A DNA stretch of 64,000 bases from Rhodeus uyekii (taxonomy: Eukaryota; Chordata; Actinopteri; Cypriniformes; Acheilognathidae), in NCBI GenBank assembly GCA_037043235.1, contig JAWRVZ010000096.1:2315501-2379500 (forward strand), given 5' to 3'. Positions 11,901 through 19,372 of the stretch are shown piece after piece. Position numbers and translations under genes: made by a program. The notes beneath the pieces were generated by a model. That model searched no databases, was not told where the DNA came from, and worked only from the letters and a program-made list of their open reading frames with translations. How positions within the stretch are numbered: position 1 is the first letter of the stretch; every line of letters starts with the position of its first letter.

Positions 11901-13942
11901 GGCTTACATCCCGGGGGTCCAGAATGTGGGAGCAGACGCCCTGTCGAGACAGGGGGCGAGACCAGGGGAATGGCGACTCCACCCCGAGGTGGTGGAGCAA
12001 ATTTGGGAAAGGTTCGGAAAGGCACAGGTCGACCTGTTTGCCTCGGTAGAAAACTCCCATTGCCCTCTGTGGTTTTCACTCACACATCCAGCGCCTCTGG
12101 GGCGGGATGCCGTGACGCAGGCATGGCCAAGGTTACGCCTGTATGCTTTTCCCCCGATCGCTCTGCTCCCGGGAGTTCTGGCCAAGGTTCGCCGGGACAA
12201 GGTCCGTCTCACGCTAGTGGCCCCCCACTGGCCGTCCAGAATATGGTTCGCGGACCTTGTGTCCCTCCTCGACGGGGTCCCCTGGGAGATCCCGATCAGG
12301 AGGGACCTTCTGTCCCAGGCGGAAGGTTGCATTCTTCACCCGCAACCAGGGCCGTTGAAACTGTGGGTCTGGCCCCTGAGGGGGCCCAGCTCATAGAGGC
12401 CGGTCTCTCAGCCGAGGTTGTTGAGACCATCCTGCAGTCCAGAGCTCCCTCCACGAGGAAACTCTACGCCTTGAAGTGGAAGCTCTTCACTTCTTGGTGT
12501 AGTGAAAGGCAGCTGAACCCAGTAACCTGCCAAATTGGCAAAGTACTGGAGTTCCTGCAAGAAAGATTTGTGGCAGGGCTGTCCCCCTCCACCTTGAAGG
12601 TCTACGTGGCTGCTATAGCGGCTTGCCACGTACCTCTGGGTGGGGTGTCCTTGGGCAGGGACCCCCTAGTCACTCGTTTCCTCCGTGGTACATTAAGGCT
12701 GAGACCTGCGGCACAGACCAGGGTGCCTGCCTGGGACTTGTCCATGGTACTCCTAGGCTTGTCCCAGCCACCCTTTGAACCTCTAGAGGGTATCTCTATC
12801 AAGTACCTCTCGCTAAAAACCCTTCTTTTGCTGGCTATCACTTCGCTTAAGAGGGTCGGGGACCTTCAGGCCCTCTCAGTGGCCCCATCATGTCTTGAGT
12901 TTGCGCCCGGGATGGCGAAAGCTTTCCTCCACCCGAGGCCGGGCTACGTCCCCAAGGTTCCCACTAATGTGGCTCGGTCTGTCACGCTGCAGGCCTTCTG
13001 CCCTCCCCCATTTGACGATCATGAGCAGGAGCACAAGAACAAGGTCTGTCCAGTGCGAGCACTGGACGCTTACGTTCACAAGACTGCCACGTGGCGTAAG
13101 TCGGACCAGCTGTTCGTTTGCTTTGGGGCCCCCGAGGGTGCCCCAGCTTCCAAGCAAACTCTGAGCAGGTGGATAGTCGAGGCTATCTGTCTAGCTTATG
13201 AGTCGGCCGGACATGCTTCTCCTTTGAGGGTCCGAGCCCACTCCACTAGGAGCATGGCGGCATCCAAGGCTCTCCTCTCCGGAGTCTCCTTGCCTGACGT
13301 TTGTGCTGCGGCTGGCTGGTCCTCGCCGCACACATTCATGAGGTTCTACCAGCTAGACCTCGATGCCGCCCCGGGAACCAGGGTGCTCTCTCAGTGAGCT
13401 GGGACACACCCGGATGCTGACCTCGCTGAGGTGGCGTTGGCATAGCGTTCCCCTAGTGCTTCGACACAGCTCGAGTTCCCTGAAAGGGAACGTCTCGGGT
13501 TACTTATGTAACCCTGGTTCCCTGAGGGGAACGAGACGCTGTGTCTTGGCCTCAGCTCCGGGCGCATCCGGGCCCGCTTCAGGCATTCATGGCTGACGCG
13601 CCCCGGTTTCAGACGCGCTTTATGCTCTTCCTCATGACGTCACCGGCTGCGGCCGGCAGTGACGCATTCACACGCGTTCGCTTCTCATTGGTTGCATAGA
13701 TCTTCACGTGACTCACGCAAGGCTATTTCCCCTAGTGCTTCGACACAGCGTCTCGTTCCCCTCAGGGAACCAGGGTTACATAAGTAACCCGAGACGTTCT
13801 CTTTCATGTGATCAGATTTAGACTAATCACATTAGATTAGTCTTTGCCACTTATTAAACATGGCCCACAATAACAACAACAGAAGATAATGTAAAATCTT
13901 ATATATAATATTATATACTATTATATTTATCATAACATTTTT

Positions 13943-14005
<63 letters not shown>

Positions 14006-14753
14006 ATATTTGTATATATTATGTCAACAGTTCCAGTTTTGATTAAATTCAGTTGAAAACTGGAGATTGAAAAAAGATAGATTGATTGAGATTTCATTGA
14101 AAGTTTGAAGATTTGCACAGAATAATAAACTGAATGGTAATACACTGACACTGAGACATTCATGATTTATTGAACATGTCGAGTTCAGGTGCATTAAAAG
14201 ATCAAATTCCTGATTCTGATGTGTTTTCTTTCCATCAGATTCCCATCAGCTCAATCTGGATCTGAACACAGTGAATGAATTCCTCCGTCTGTCTGAGAAT
14301 AACAGAGTGATTACTTTCACTAAAACACAGCAGCCGTATCCTGATCATCCAGATAGATTTGATGTTTATTATCAAGTGTTGTGTAGAGAGAGTGTGTGTG
14401 GATGCTGGTACTGGGAGATTGAGTGGAGTAGATATGTGGGTATATCAGTGTCATATAAGAGTATCAGCAGGAAGGGATTGGGTAATGAGTGTGGATTTGG
14501 AAATAATGATCAGTCCTGGAGTTTGTACTGCTCTTCCTCCAGTTACTCATTCACACACAATAATATAAACACTGTTCTCCCAATAAAGCCCATCAGGGGG
14601 AAAATAGGAGTGTATGTAGATCACAGTGAAGGAACTCTGTCCTTCTACAGCGTCTCTGACACAATGATCCTCATCCACACAGTCCAGACCACATTCACTC
14701 AGCCGCTCTATCCAGGGTTTGGGGTTTCTTCTGGATCAGTGAAACTGTGTTGA
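2427..14753 (+). CDS. finTRIM-type tripartite motif protein (RING, B-boxes, coiled coil, B30.2), six exons
   Basis: Coding exons inferred from GT/AG consensus and phase are 2427-2999, 3371-3466 (96 bp), 3568-3801 (234 bp), 3978-4137, 4262-4309 and 14239-14753. They sum to 1626 nt, giving 541 aa and a stop. The product has a RING, two B-box-like motifs, a coiled coil and a C-terminal B30.2/PRY-SPRY domain. This order and the 96/234-bp exons fit the fish finTRIM family of probable E3 ubiquitin ligases, many of which are virus- or interferon-inducible (family knowledge). Intron 5 is about 9.9 kb because two DIRS elements lie in it, yet the split codon across it (t from exon 5, at from exon 6) gives Tyr in a sensible L-Q-Y-S-H-Q context. 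No frameshift or premature stop was seen. The paralogue cannot be named from sequence alone. Confidence 0.85.
3371..4309 (+). CDS. TRIM exons 2-5: coiled coil and linker
   Basis: Exon 2 (3371-3466, 32 codons) and exon 3 (3568-3801, 78 codons) are rich in Gln, Glu, Arg and Leu with heptad-like spacing, as in TRIM coiled coils that drive antiparallel dimers. Exon 4 (3978-4137) encodes a Ser-rich linker and a second helical stretch with L-K-N-K-L-E-D-F. Exon 5 (4262-4309, 16 codons) encodes the V-P-R-T-R-T-D-F-L segment that precedes B30.2 in fish TRIMs. Each exon is bounded by ag and gt and all phases agree. Confidence 0.8.
5629..6045 (-). pseudogene. DIRS RNase H remnant
   Basis: A 138-codon frame aligns by eye with the RNase H part of the intact DIRS ORF2 (10405-12396). 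Shared landmarks include P-L-Q-W-W-L-like and L-R-A-L-x-M-W-K-x-P-W-F-L-S blocks, S-x-D-x-S-L-x-G-W-G-A-V-L-R, and the H-I-N-x-L-E-x-x-A motif. It lacks its own termini and is a fragment. Confidence 0.75.
6248..6508 (-). pseudogene. DIRS reverse transcriptase remnant
   Basis: The 86-codon frame retains the entry block EQEVDTLL, the F-G-G-K-A-Y-Q-Y motif and R-V-L-N-Y-I-N-D-W. Here the catalytic Y-I-D-D is changed to Y-I-N-D, and a large part of the fingers and palm is deleted. It is inactive by inspection. Confidence 0.75.
6631..7218 (-). pseudogene. DIRS gag C-terminal remnant
   Basis: The minus-strand frame at 7036-7218 contains F-L-L-D-A-P-L-S-S-S-G-L-F, the counterpart of the F-V-L-L-D-A-P-L-S-P-S-G-L-F block near the C-terminus of the intact DIRS ORF1. 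The frame at 6710-7027 continues into the P-P-P-R-R-V-L-E-H-S junction between ORF1 and ORF2. Several frameshifts separate these pieces. Confidence 0.65.
7121..7199. repeat. Inverted repeat (hairpin) inside decayed DIRS gag
   Basis: The left arm, 7121-7148, runs from ttatctttaa to ggcatagatg. It is mirrored at 7166-7199, from catctatgcc to taaagataa, with a six-base insertion in the right arm. The loop is AT-rich, about 17 nt. The left arm coincides with DIRS gag coding sequence, so one arm is a local fold-back copy of the other. Confidence 0.7.
7200..7865. repeat. Probable nested TIR element rich in gtgcgtgatt-type repeats
   Basis: This block interrupts the decayed gag: C-terminal gag lies to the left and N-terminal gag (7957-8256) to the right. 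Its ends look inverted: gaatcacgcac then acgcacagattt near 7208-7234, and the reverse complement of 7820-7851 containing atcacgcac and acgcacagatt. The interior has many variants of tgcgtg, cgtgcgt and cagtgatt. No transposase was seen. Exact borders and family are unknown. Confidence 0.45.
7957..8256 (-). pseudogene. DIRS gag N-terminal remnant
   Basis: The frame carries a C-P-H-Y-I-L-S-G-D-T-H-S-L-C-V-C stretch equivalent to the C-P-R-F-I-T-G-R-D-T-H-V-M-C-V-I-C stretch near the N-terminus of the intact DIRS ORF1. This cysteine/histidine pattern is a possible zinc-binding motif of DIRS gag-like proteins. Downstream frames are shifted. Confidence 0.65.
8635..8823 (+). repeat. DIRS left inverted terminal repeat
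   Basis: Begins gttccctttcagggaactcg and ends near gaatgcct; it matches the reverse complement of 13581-13770 with few differences. It includes a short perfect palindrome (gttccctttcagggaac) at the extreme end. A tataaa-like string, cataaagcg, lies near 8780, so this repeat may hold the promoter. Confidence 0.85.
8886..10349 (+). CDS. DIRS ORF1, gag-like protein (487 aa)
   Basis: The first ATG of the frame is at 8886; the frame is open from a GTG at 8835. The N-terminus has a C-P-R-F-I-T-G-R-D-T-H-V-M-C-V-I-C pattern and a second C-x2-C, which may bind zinc. The middle is Ser/Pro/Glu rich. The C-terminal half has an Ala/Leu-rich helical block (SSQAAACLHTTALLQAYQAE) and an F-V-L-L-D-A-P-L motif, and the tail is basic (S-A-K-K-A-K-S-K-R-P). 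The same blocks recur in the three other DIRS copies of this window. Its role is presumed to be a structural, nucleic-acid-binding Gag analogue; this is inferred from position and composition, not from a characterised domain. Confidence 0.82.
   Translation: MSVKSVARDEQSFRPCVYPCPRFITGRDTHVMCVICLGVEHARSALEGAGCKDCEQFSLHVLRSRLAVCNEAAQASVPRGSGPAAAEALRRSQSWGSQMDLAEAAGVGPSLPQPSRDQTGSSHGHSSGDVRAVTPTLALSSSDSEMDLASVDPAEEASPLSSPAFEELVEVVARAVSRLDIEWPAETRSARPKRSMLDERYLPARVTPPRRAMPFLPDLHAEVSRSWEKPASERVHTRNSSMYTNLAGAQSYCYGGMQKVDEAFASYLVPQSASSIKAPALPSKPMRVTSSLVGRAYSASSQAAACLHTTALLQAYQAELLGDLNEGGGIGPETVAELRRTVDLSLRATRETAYSVGRSMAALVATERHLWLNLSSIKDRDKFVLLDAPLSPSGLFGDAVKSVVDKFQEAARQQVAFSKVIPRRPPRETASQRGSQSSSHRAAQKRSVATRLPPANPGGSGRQAQASGKRGDLRAVLSAKKAKSKRP
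10405..12396 (+). CDS. DIRS ORF2, reverse transcriptase-RNase H (663 aa)
   Basis: This ORF starts 55 nt after ORF1. The RT domain spans about residues 90-290: the E-Q-E-V-D-T-L-L entry helix, the V-P-K-K-D-G-G-L-R-P-I-L-D-L-R block, V-D-L-K-D-A-Y-F-H, V-L-P-F-G-L-A-L-S-P-R, and the catalytic Y-I-D-D at residues 236-239. RNase H follows at about 390-520 (S-T-D-A-S-L-S-G-W-G, the N-M-L-E-L-L motif and V-F-T-D-S). The C-terminal 130 residues match the tail that follows RNase H in DIRS proteins; in some family members this area is called methyltransferase-like, which I could not confirm. Its role is copying element RNA into DNA. The last 154 nt overlap ORF3 in another frame. Confidence 0.9.
   Translation: MGKPPPLRRVLEHSTRESGNPGPVVDMPSAPEASPGRLVPLVEFRDAWSRLPGISQWVLRTVTLGYAIQFGVSPPQFSGVLQSAVGPQQALVMEQEVDTLLAKGAIEYVPLAESKSGFYSRYFIVPKKDGGLRPILDLRLLNRAVKRLKFKMLTLKQIVVQIRSEDWFVTVDLKDAYFHVSILPQHRKFLRFAFGGKAYQYRVLPFGLALSPRTFTKVVDAALAPLRSRGIRVLNYIDDWLILAQSPQLAEQHRDVVLAHIKELGLRLNAKKSVLSPAQRTTFLGVVWDSVAMSARLSPGRIQVICSAVKSIKLGQPLTVRHFQRVLGLMAAASCVIPLGLLHMRPLQWWLKTKGFFPKGNPLRIIKVMGRCLRALSMWKNPWFLSQGPVLGALARRVSLSTDASLSGWGAVLRDRSSQGLWNSRHQTWHINMLELLAIRKALRAFLPDLRDHHVTVFTDSMTAVAYINHQGGLRSRPLYKMARQILLWAQGKLLSIRAAYIPGVQNVGADALSRQGARPGEWRLHPEVVEQIWERFGKAQVDLFASVENSHCPLWFSLTHPAPLGRDAVTQAWPRLRLYAFPPIALLPGVLAKVRRDKVRLTLVAPHWPSRIWFADLVSLLDGVPWEIPIRRDLLSQAEGCILHPQPGPLKLWVWPLRGPSS
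12243..13397 (+). CDS. DIRS ORF3, tyrosine recombinase (384 aa from the first likely ATG)
   Basis: The frame is open far upstream, inside ORF2, but the recombinase homology and the nearest in-frame ATG (12243) place the real ORF here; the true start is uncertain. The N-terminal core-binding part is near residues 65-150 (S-T-R-K-L-Y, L-S-P-S-T-L-K-V-Y). Catalytic candidates are R204 (T-S-L-K-R-V-G-D-L), the H-S-T-R motif with H333 and R336, and nucleophile Y369 (M-R-F-Y-Q-L). This set defines the lambda-integrase-type family. In DIRS elements it integrates a circular cDNA by site-specific recombination, replacing the integrase of LTR elements. It ends about 50 nt before the internal complementary region. 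Confidence 0.9.
   Translation: MVRGPCVPPRRGPLGDPDQEGPSVPGGRLHSSPATRAVETVGLAPEGAQLIEAGLSAEVVETILQSRAPSTRKLYALKWKLFTSWCSERQLNPVTCQIGKVLEFLQERFVAGLSPSTLKVYVAAIAACHVPLGGVSLGRDPLVTRFLRGTLRLRPAAQTRVPAWDLSMVLLGLSQPPFEPLEGISIKYLSLKTLLLLAITSLKRVGDLQALSVAPSCLEFAPGMAKAFLHPRPGYVPKVPTNVARSVTLQAFCPPPFDDHEQEHKNKVCPVRALDAYVHKTATWRKSDQLFVCFGAPEGAPASKQTLSRWIVEAICLAYESAGHASPLRVRAHSTRSMAASKALLSGVSLPDVCAAAGWSSPHTFMRFYQLDLDAAPGTRVLSQ
13448..13545. repeat. DIRS internal complementary region (ICR)
   Basis: The first half (to gggaac) is the reverse complement of the outer left terminus (8635-8677). The second half (cgtctcgggttac onward to ctgtgtc) is the reverse complement of the outer right terminus. The AAC at 13489-13491 marks the point where the ends meet, equal to the GTT on the other strand. 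In the DIRS replication model the ICR templates the joining of the termini into a circle. Confidence 0.88.
13581..13798 (-). repeat. DIRS right inverted terminal repeat
   Basis: The inner 190 bp mirror the left repeat, from aggcattcat through the gacgtcaccggctgcggccgg block to cttcgacacag. The outer part is longer, adding an extension with a short palindrome (gggttacataagtaaccc) and ending gagacgtt. Unequal outer ends are usual for DIRS. Confidence 0.85.
13799..14238 (+). repeat. Rest of TRIM intron 5 with a (TA)n microsatellite
   Basis: Non-coding intron sequence. A pure TA run of about 25 units occupies roughly 13948-13997. No gene was seen; the stretch ends with the exon 6 acceptor. Confidence 0.7.
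14239..14753 (+). CDS. TRIM exon 6: B30.2 (PRY-SPRY) domain
   Basis: The acceptor is tttccatcag at 14229-14238. The exon encodes about 170 residues: a PRY part with L-D-L-N-T-V and the L-R-L-S-E-N-N-R block, then a SPRY part with C-G-C-W-Y-W-E-I-E-W, the W-S-L-Y block, G-V-Y-V-D-H-S-E-G-T-L-S-F-Y, and a C-terminal P-L-Y-P-G-F-G. These are standard B30.2 landmarks; the domain is the substrate-recognition part of TRIMs. The stop is at 14751-14753, and an aataaa lies near 14918. Confidence 0.88.
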
Positions 14754-15720
14754 AGAAAACAAATCAGAAAAAAAATATTGATCAATAATATTTATAATAT
14801 TCTTAAAAGTTTTTTTAAGGCGATCATTATTTTTCCGTCATGTTGTCACGTAACACACCGCAGCCACAATAGCGCTGAATAACAGATATATCACTTTTAT
14901 GTTTTGTTTTTTTTCAGAATAAATTACAAATATCTGATTTTCCGATTCTGAAACAGGAATAATAACTTAAATCCCTAAGTTAATCCATTTATAATGATCA
15001 TGTTTCTTGTTAAATCATCCTTATTTTTTTATTTTTTCATTAAAACATAAGCAAGTTTATCTCATAAGTCTGTAAGTTTGAGAGCATATTTTGACACTTG
15101 TTATATCAAATGTAAGTTGATTCTGTACTGTTTTTATGTTTAAAATGTGTTAAAAGTAATTATATTCTCATGTTTTTCTTTAATCTGTCATAAAAAACTT
15201 TTCTTATTTATTTATTCCAGTTCATAATGAGTCTGACAGTATAAAAATTCCATATGGTATTTTTTGAGAAATTAAACTCAAATTATATTAAAGCACATTA
15301 ATAAGAACTGGATATTTAATATGTTTTATATTTAATGGATTCCTGTTCAGGACGATCATGACTTTGTCTCTGTTGAAATACATGTGATTTCATCATAATA
15401 AAAATAAAAATATAAAGGGGAAATCAGCTCAAAATATACATTTTTGTGCAAAATCTCTTACACGTGATTATTTTCACCCCAATACAAGGGTTTTAATTCA
15501 GTTATTTATATATTTTTGCTTTAGTGTGTCAGTTGTTAATATTAGTTTACTTTTCAAAGCATAAATTTTGGCATTAATTATAATAATCCAGTGATATTTT
15601 TATAAGCACAAGGAGTTTTTTTTTTAGTGCTGAAACCTGCAGATTTATACAGGTACAGATTTATACAGTACATTTATACACACAACGACTTAAAAAAATT
15701 AAGGGGGGGGGGGGGGGGGC
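14754..15720. other. 3' flank of TRIM gene, no gene seen
   Basis: AT-rich, with an aataaa about 165 nt past the stop that may serve as a polyadenylation signal. A 17-base run of G lies near 15703-15719, at the edge of the following L1 relic. Confidence 0.6.
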
Positions 15721-15798
15721 TCCTTGATTGAATGAGCTTCAATTTCCCTAGCCAGGTAAATTTACTTAAAAAGATGTTGCAGAGAAAATTCTGGAAGA

Positions 15799-16590
15799 TT
15801 GCTTACTCTAATAACACATCGACTTCTCCCTGAAACGGCATGTAAATCTCCATCCCCCATACAAAACACTGTAGATGGAGATACAACGGTCACCCTTGGA
15901 CAGATCTCTGATCTTTCTCGGCTGGTGCAGAACAGATCAGATGCACTGGAGAAGTTGGTGGAAAACAACTCAACCATAATTAAGGAAATGAAAGACGAAG
16001 TCAGTAAAAATGCGAAACAAATCACCGAACTAAAGGAAACATTTGAGTTTATTTGCACCGACATCAATGTCTTGAAAGACAAAGAGAAATCCTATGCTGA
16101 ATCTCAACTGAATCAAGTTGACAAGTGTGCTATGGAGCATGAGAGACAGATAAACTTGATGGAAAGATATTTACGCAGGTGGAATCTGAGAATTAAAAGC
16201 CTTCAGGAGTAAGGAGAAGAAGATGTTTGTCACGAGGTCATCAAAGTTTGCCAGTGCCTTTTACCACAGTACAAAGAAGAACTTCCGGATGTCATGGATG
16301 TGGCGCACCGTCTTGGTCGTAATAAGTCTGGGGACACACCTAGATGAATAATCTTATAATAATCTTTACGTCACGATTCTTCAGGGATGCTGTCTGATGT
16401 ATTGCCAAAGATGCAGACTTTCTGAAGAGCAACCACCTGAGGATCACTGAGGATCTGTCTCCTGCCGACAAAGAGAGGAGGATGACACTGTGGCCTGCTG
16501 TTGGAAAGGCATGTAAAGAAAACAAGAGAGCTTTTTTTTGTTGGTGGTCATGCCTTTGTAGACGGTGTTGAGATCTTTCCATGAATTTAT
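15799..16590 (+). pseudogene. L1 ORF1 (transposase_22-like) pseudogene
   Basis: The first frame (to 16212) has a predicted coiled coil rich in Glu, Lys and Asn, then an R-R-W-N-L-R-I block that starts the RNA-recognition part of L1 ORF1p. After a stop, further pieces (D-V-A-H-R-L-G-R, then L-S-P-A-D-K-E-R-R) continue in the same order as L1 ORF1p C-terminal domains but in shifted frames. Confidence 0.65.
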
Positions 16591-16929
16591 GAGGCAATGG
16601 TTGTTGTTTTCCACCTTCTGTGACTGGAACTGCTGACAGAAGCTCATACAGTCCTGGTCGAGGAAAATATATTGGTTTTATTGGTTAATTGAGCACTTGT
16701 GCGTGTCTCTTTTTAAGACAAATTCACATGTTTCTTGATTGTTACACATTCATAAAAGAAACTATGCCAATATAAATCTCGTTGCATTAAAAAGGGCTTG
16801 CTGTTCTCATTCCTGGTGAATATATTTTCTCAAACATTAAAGATTTCCTATGGCTCAAAATAAATCTTTTGGTTTGAATTAGTTCTTTTTTTTCATATGT
16901 TTGTATGTCTTTCTCTATTGTCTCTTCAA

Positions 16930-17375
16930 ACCCCTTGCAGAGGGTTACGTGATACTGCTAAACGGAAAGCTAACTTTATTTATTTTAAGCGCTTTAATAC
17001 AGATTTTTGTTTCCTACAAGAATGCCACTCTAATATTCAAGATGTTGATTTTTGGAGATGCAATGGGGTCTGGATTTATGGGTCTCTCACTCACCCTGCT
17101 GGAGTTTGTGTTCTAAAAATCACTTTAAAGGGAAAACATTAAGTTCTGATTGTGATTTATCTGGAAAATACATTCTATTTGCTATTGAAATGTACAACTT
17201 AAAATACACTATTTTAAATGGTTATGGCTTTAATTCAACAAAAGACAATAAGGTGAACAGATATTTGATAGATTAGGTGATCGTGTGGTTCATATGTTGA
17301 ATAGATATCCCGATTCCTCTTTGATCTTTGGAGGAGATTTCAATGTGGTCTTAGACAACACCCTAGATAGACGGC
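16930..17375 (+). pseudogene. L1 ORF2 endonuclease fragment
   Basis: Pieces in several frames read G-L-R-D-T-A-K-R, F-C-F-L-Q-E-C-H, S-G-K-Y-I-L-F and F-G-G-D-F-N-V-V-L-D. These match, in order, the N-terminal, E-containing and G-D-F-N blocks of apurinic-type LINE endonucleases. Frameshifts separate them. Confidence 0.7.
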
Positions 17376-17399
17376 CTCCACAAACTGAAAAAGTGAAAC

Positions 17400-17990
17400 A
17401 AAGTGAAAGTGATTGAGAATGAGCGTGACCTGCGAGCCACCGGTGTCTCGATTCTCACGGAGGAGCAGAGACTTAAAAGGAGGAGCGACGACAGTGAAGA
17501 ACGAGAGAGGACCAGGCCTGGACTTTATGTTATGTTTGTGTGGGCGGCAGTTGTCCGTGAGGAACTGCCGCCATTATGTTTATTTTGAATTTATGTTTTA
17601 TTTTGAGTATTAAAGTCTTTGAAACGTCTGCCGGTTCCCGCCTCCTTCCTCCCTGAACATTTAACTGCGTTACACTGGTGCCGAAACCCGGTGTGGTTGG
17701 AGGGACACGCTGTCAAATAGCCGCCAGGAGGCGGAGGAGCGTCGGACCGTTGGACCATCCACGGATCAGCGTCCAGTGCCATTGCACTGCACAGCGAGGA
17801 AGAAGCTCTCGAGCAGTTGAGGACCGAGAGGCAGCGTGTCGGGGAACCGGACCAATATTTTTATTTTTTTCCTTTTTCCTCTCTCGTCGCTGTCGCTACT
17901 CTTGTCTCCGTTTCAGTTTCCCTCGCCTCGTCTGCGTTACAGCCAGCATACTGGAAATTGAACAATTCATTACTTCAACATGATAAGATT
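17400..17990 (+). mobile_element. LTR and leader fragment of a retroelement inside the L1 relic
   Basis: The LTR-like part ends gcgttaca at 17674 and is followed by ctggtgccgaaacccgg, which looks like a tRNA-complementary primer-binding site (tggtgccgaaaccc). It shares gagagaggaccaggcctgg with the solo LTR at 62981-63285, so they belong to one family. About 300 bp of leader follows without a recognisable gag. The left LTR border is uncertain. Confidence 0.6.
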
Positions 17991-18039
17991 ATCACCTGCA
18001 TAAAGAAAAACTAATCTCATCCTACTGGAATAAAGCAAA

Positions 18040-18360
18040 AAAAATGAAGAAAATTACAGTAGAAAATTGGGAACTTCTTAAATTTGAAATAGTTTTTTTT
18101 TTTTAGGAAGTATTGCAGTGGACTGGCAAAAAAAGGAAGTTTGATGAAGTAAAACATTATATAAAATGTCCACCTTATTATTTAGAAGAAGACATGTCTG
18201 AATTGGACAAAACATAACTTACTGAGCAGAAACTTATTGAGAGATTCCGAAGAAAATGGCTTGAAGAGGGTGAGATGAGCTGTGCCTATATTCTTAAACT
18301 TGAGAGACAGCAAGCCAAGAATAGTTATATTGAACATTTGTATATTAATGTCACAAATGC
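18040..18360 (+). pseudogene. L1 ORF2 fragment after the endonuclease
   Basis: Frames read Y-W-N-K-A-K-K, K-R-K-F-D-E-V-K and a Glu/Arg-rich E-R-F-R-R-K-W-L-E-E-G-E stretch. These suit the linker between endonuclease and RT of fish L1 ORF2. It is broken by a 13-base T run and stops. Confidence 0.5.
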
Positions 18361-18829
18361 CAACGAGGTTCCCACCAACGGCCACCAGATGTCGCACTCT
18401 CCAGAGTGCTAGTTCACTTGGACTACAATTCCCATACACCCACTTTCCTGGACTGATCACCCCACACCTGTTACACATTCCCACAGACTATTTAACCCTG
18501 GTAACCCAGCAGCTTAGTTCGAAGTCTTGTTGGCCCTATCTACAATTCTGAGCGGTATAGGCCCCTGTGTATACCTTGCCTGTGTATTGAGTCTCCCTTG
18601 TTCACAACCCTGTTACGCTTGTCTCCTGTTTATTGTTTGCATGGTCTCTGGACTCTGATCGTTTGCTGCCTACCCTGACCTACTGCCTGTTTCTGACCAT
18701 TCTCTCTGCCCTGCCCTGCCCTGGACATTGTGGTTTTGCCTGGTGTCCCAATCTCAGCCTGTTTTGTACTATTGACTCTGTTTATACCTAATTGCAGATG
18801 GATCTTAACCCGCCTGAGTCCGCGTTACA
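18349..18829 (+). repeat. LTR-like sequence, probable solo LTR
   Basis: The block starts tgtcacaaatgcc and ends gcgttaca, has a tatttaacc-type promoter string near 18490 and pyrimidine-rich downstream sequence, all usual for fish LTRs. The flanking five bases (attaa, gtatg) do not match, so the left end may be misplaced, or one flank altered. Confidence 0.4.
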
Positions 18830-19372
18830 GTATGCTTGTTTGAATCAGTCTTTTAAACTAAGTACATTAAAAAAAAAAGTAAACTCGAATGCAAATTACA
18901 TTTTTATTAGATACATGGTATGTTATCAAATTTGAAACCTTCATAAGCTGATAATTACACAAGATAGCAATAACATCATAGAAAGAAATTTAACAGAATC
19001 AGAGATAAATTATAATATTTAGTAGGTATACAACACAAAAATGCATACAACTTTACTAAAAGCAGCCACTCCCCTTGTTCCAGCATGACACTTTGCCATC
19101 ACCAACATAATTTAGGCCTCTTGCTACCATACTCATCCTACTACCATACTATAAGGATCCACTCGCCTTACTCCAGCATCAGTTATTTTGTCATCCCTCC
19201 ACCAACATAACTAAGACCTCCTTCTTATTGACTTTAAAGACGTACATTCTTTTGCCATGCTTTCAAATAATTTGTAAAACCTTCTGTCCAAAGTATATTG
19301 TAAAATGTAGACAAAGTGTAGATGAAGTGAATAACTCAAACAAATCTGACTTGTACATAAAATATATTTCAA
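18830..19372. other. Intergenic, 3' flank of VLIG-like gene
   Basis: AT-rich; no gene seen. It lies downstream of the stop of the minus-strand VLIG-like gene. Confidence 0.6.

Larger units (their letters stand above)
8635..13798 (+). mobile_element. Complete-looking DIRS-order tyrosine-recombinase retrotransposon
   Basis: The element is about 5.16 kb and has all DIRS hallmarks: inverted terminal repeats (8635-8823 and 13581-13798), three long overlapping or closely spaced ORFs (gag-like, RT-RNase H, tyrosine recombinase) and an internal complementary region (13448-13545) that is the reverse complement of the two outer ends joined. Both ends carry GTT (left starts GTTccctttc, right ends gagacGTT), the presumed crossover trinucleotide. 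No flanking duplication is expected for recombinase-mediated integration. No stop or frameshift was found in the ORFs, so it may be autonomous. It lies in the sense orientation within TRIM intron 5. Confidence 0.9.
15721..18360 (+). mobile_element. L1-type LINE relic, interrupted
   Basis: ORF1-like sequence (15799-16590) is followed by the start of an ORF2 endonuclease (about 16930-17375). LTR/leader material of another element lies at about 17400-17990, and more ORF2-like sequence at 18040-18360. All frames are broken by stops and frameshifts. Reverse transcriptase and the 3' end are absent, so the copy is dead. Confidence 0.7.

Noticed and set aside
10545..12242. Long upstream extension of the recombinase frame (950 codons in total)
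   Set aside because: It runs through ORF2 in another frame without recombinase similarity until about 12390. It is open because of codon bias in ORF2; the plausible ORF3 start is 12243 or later.
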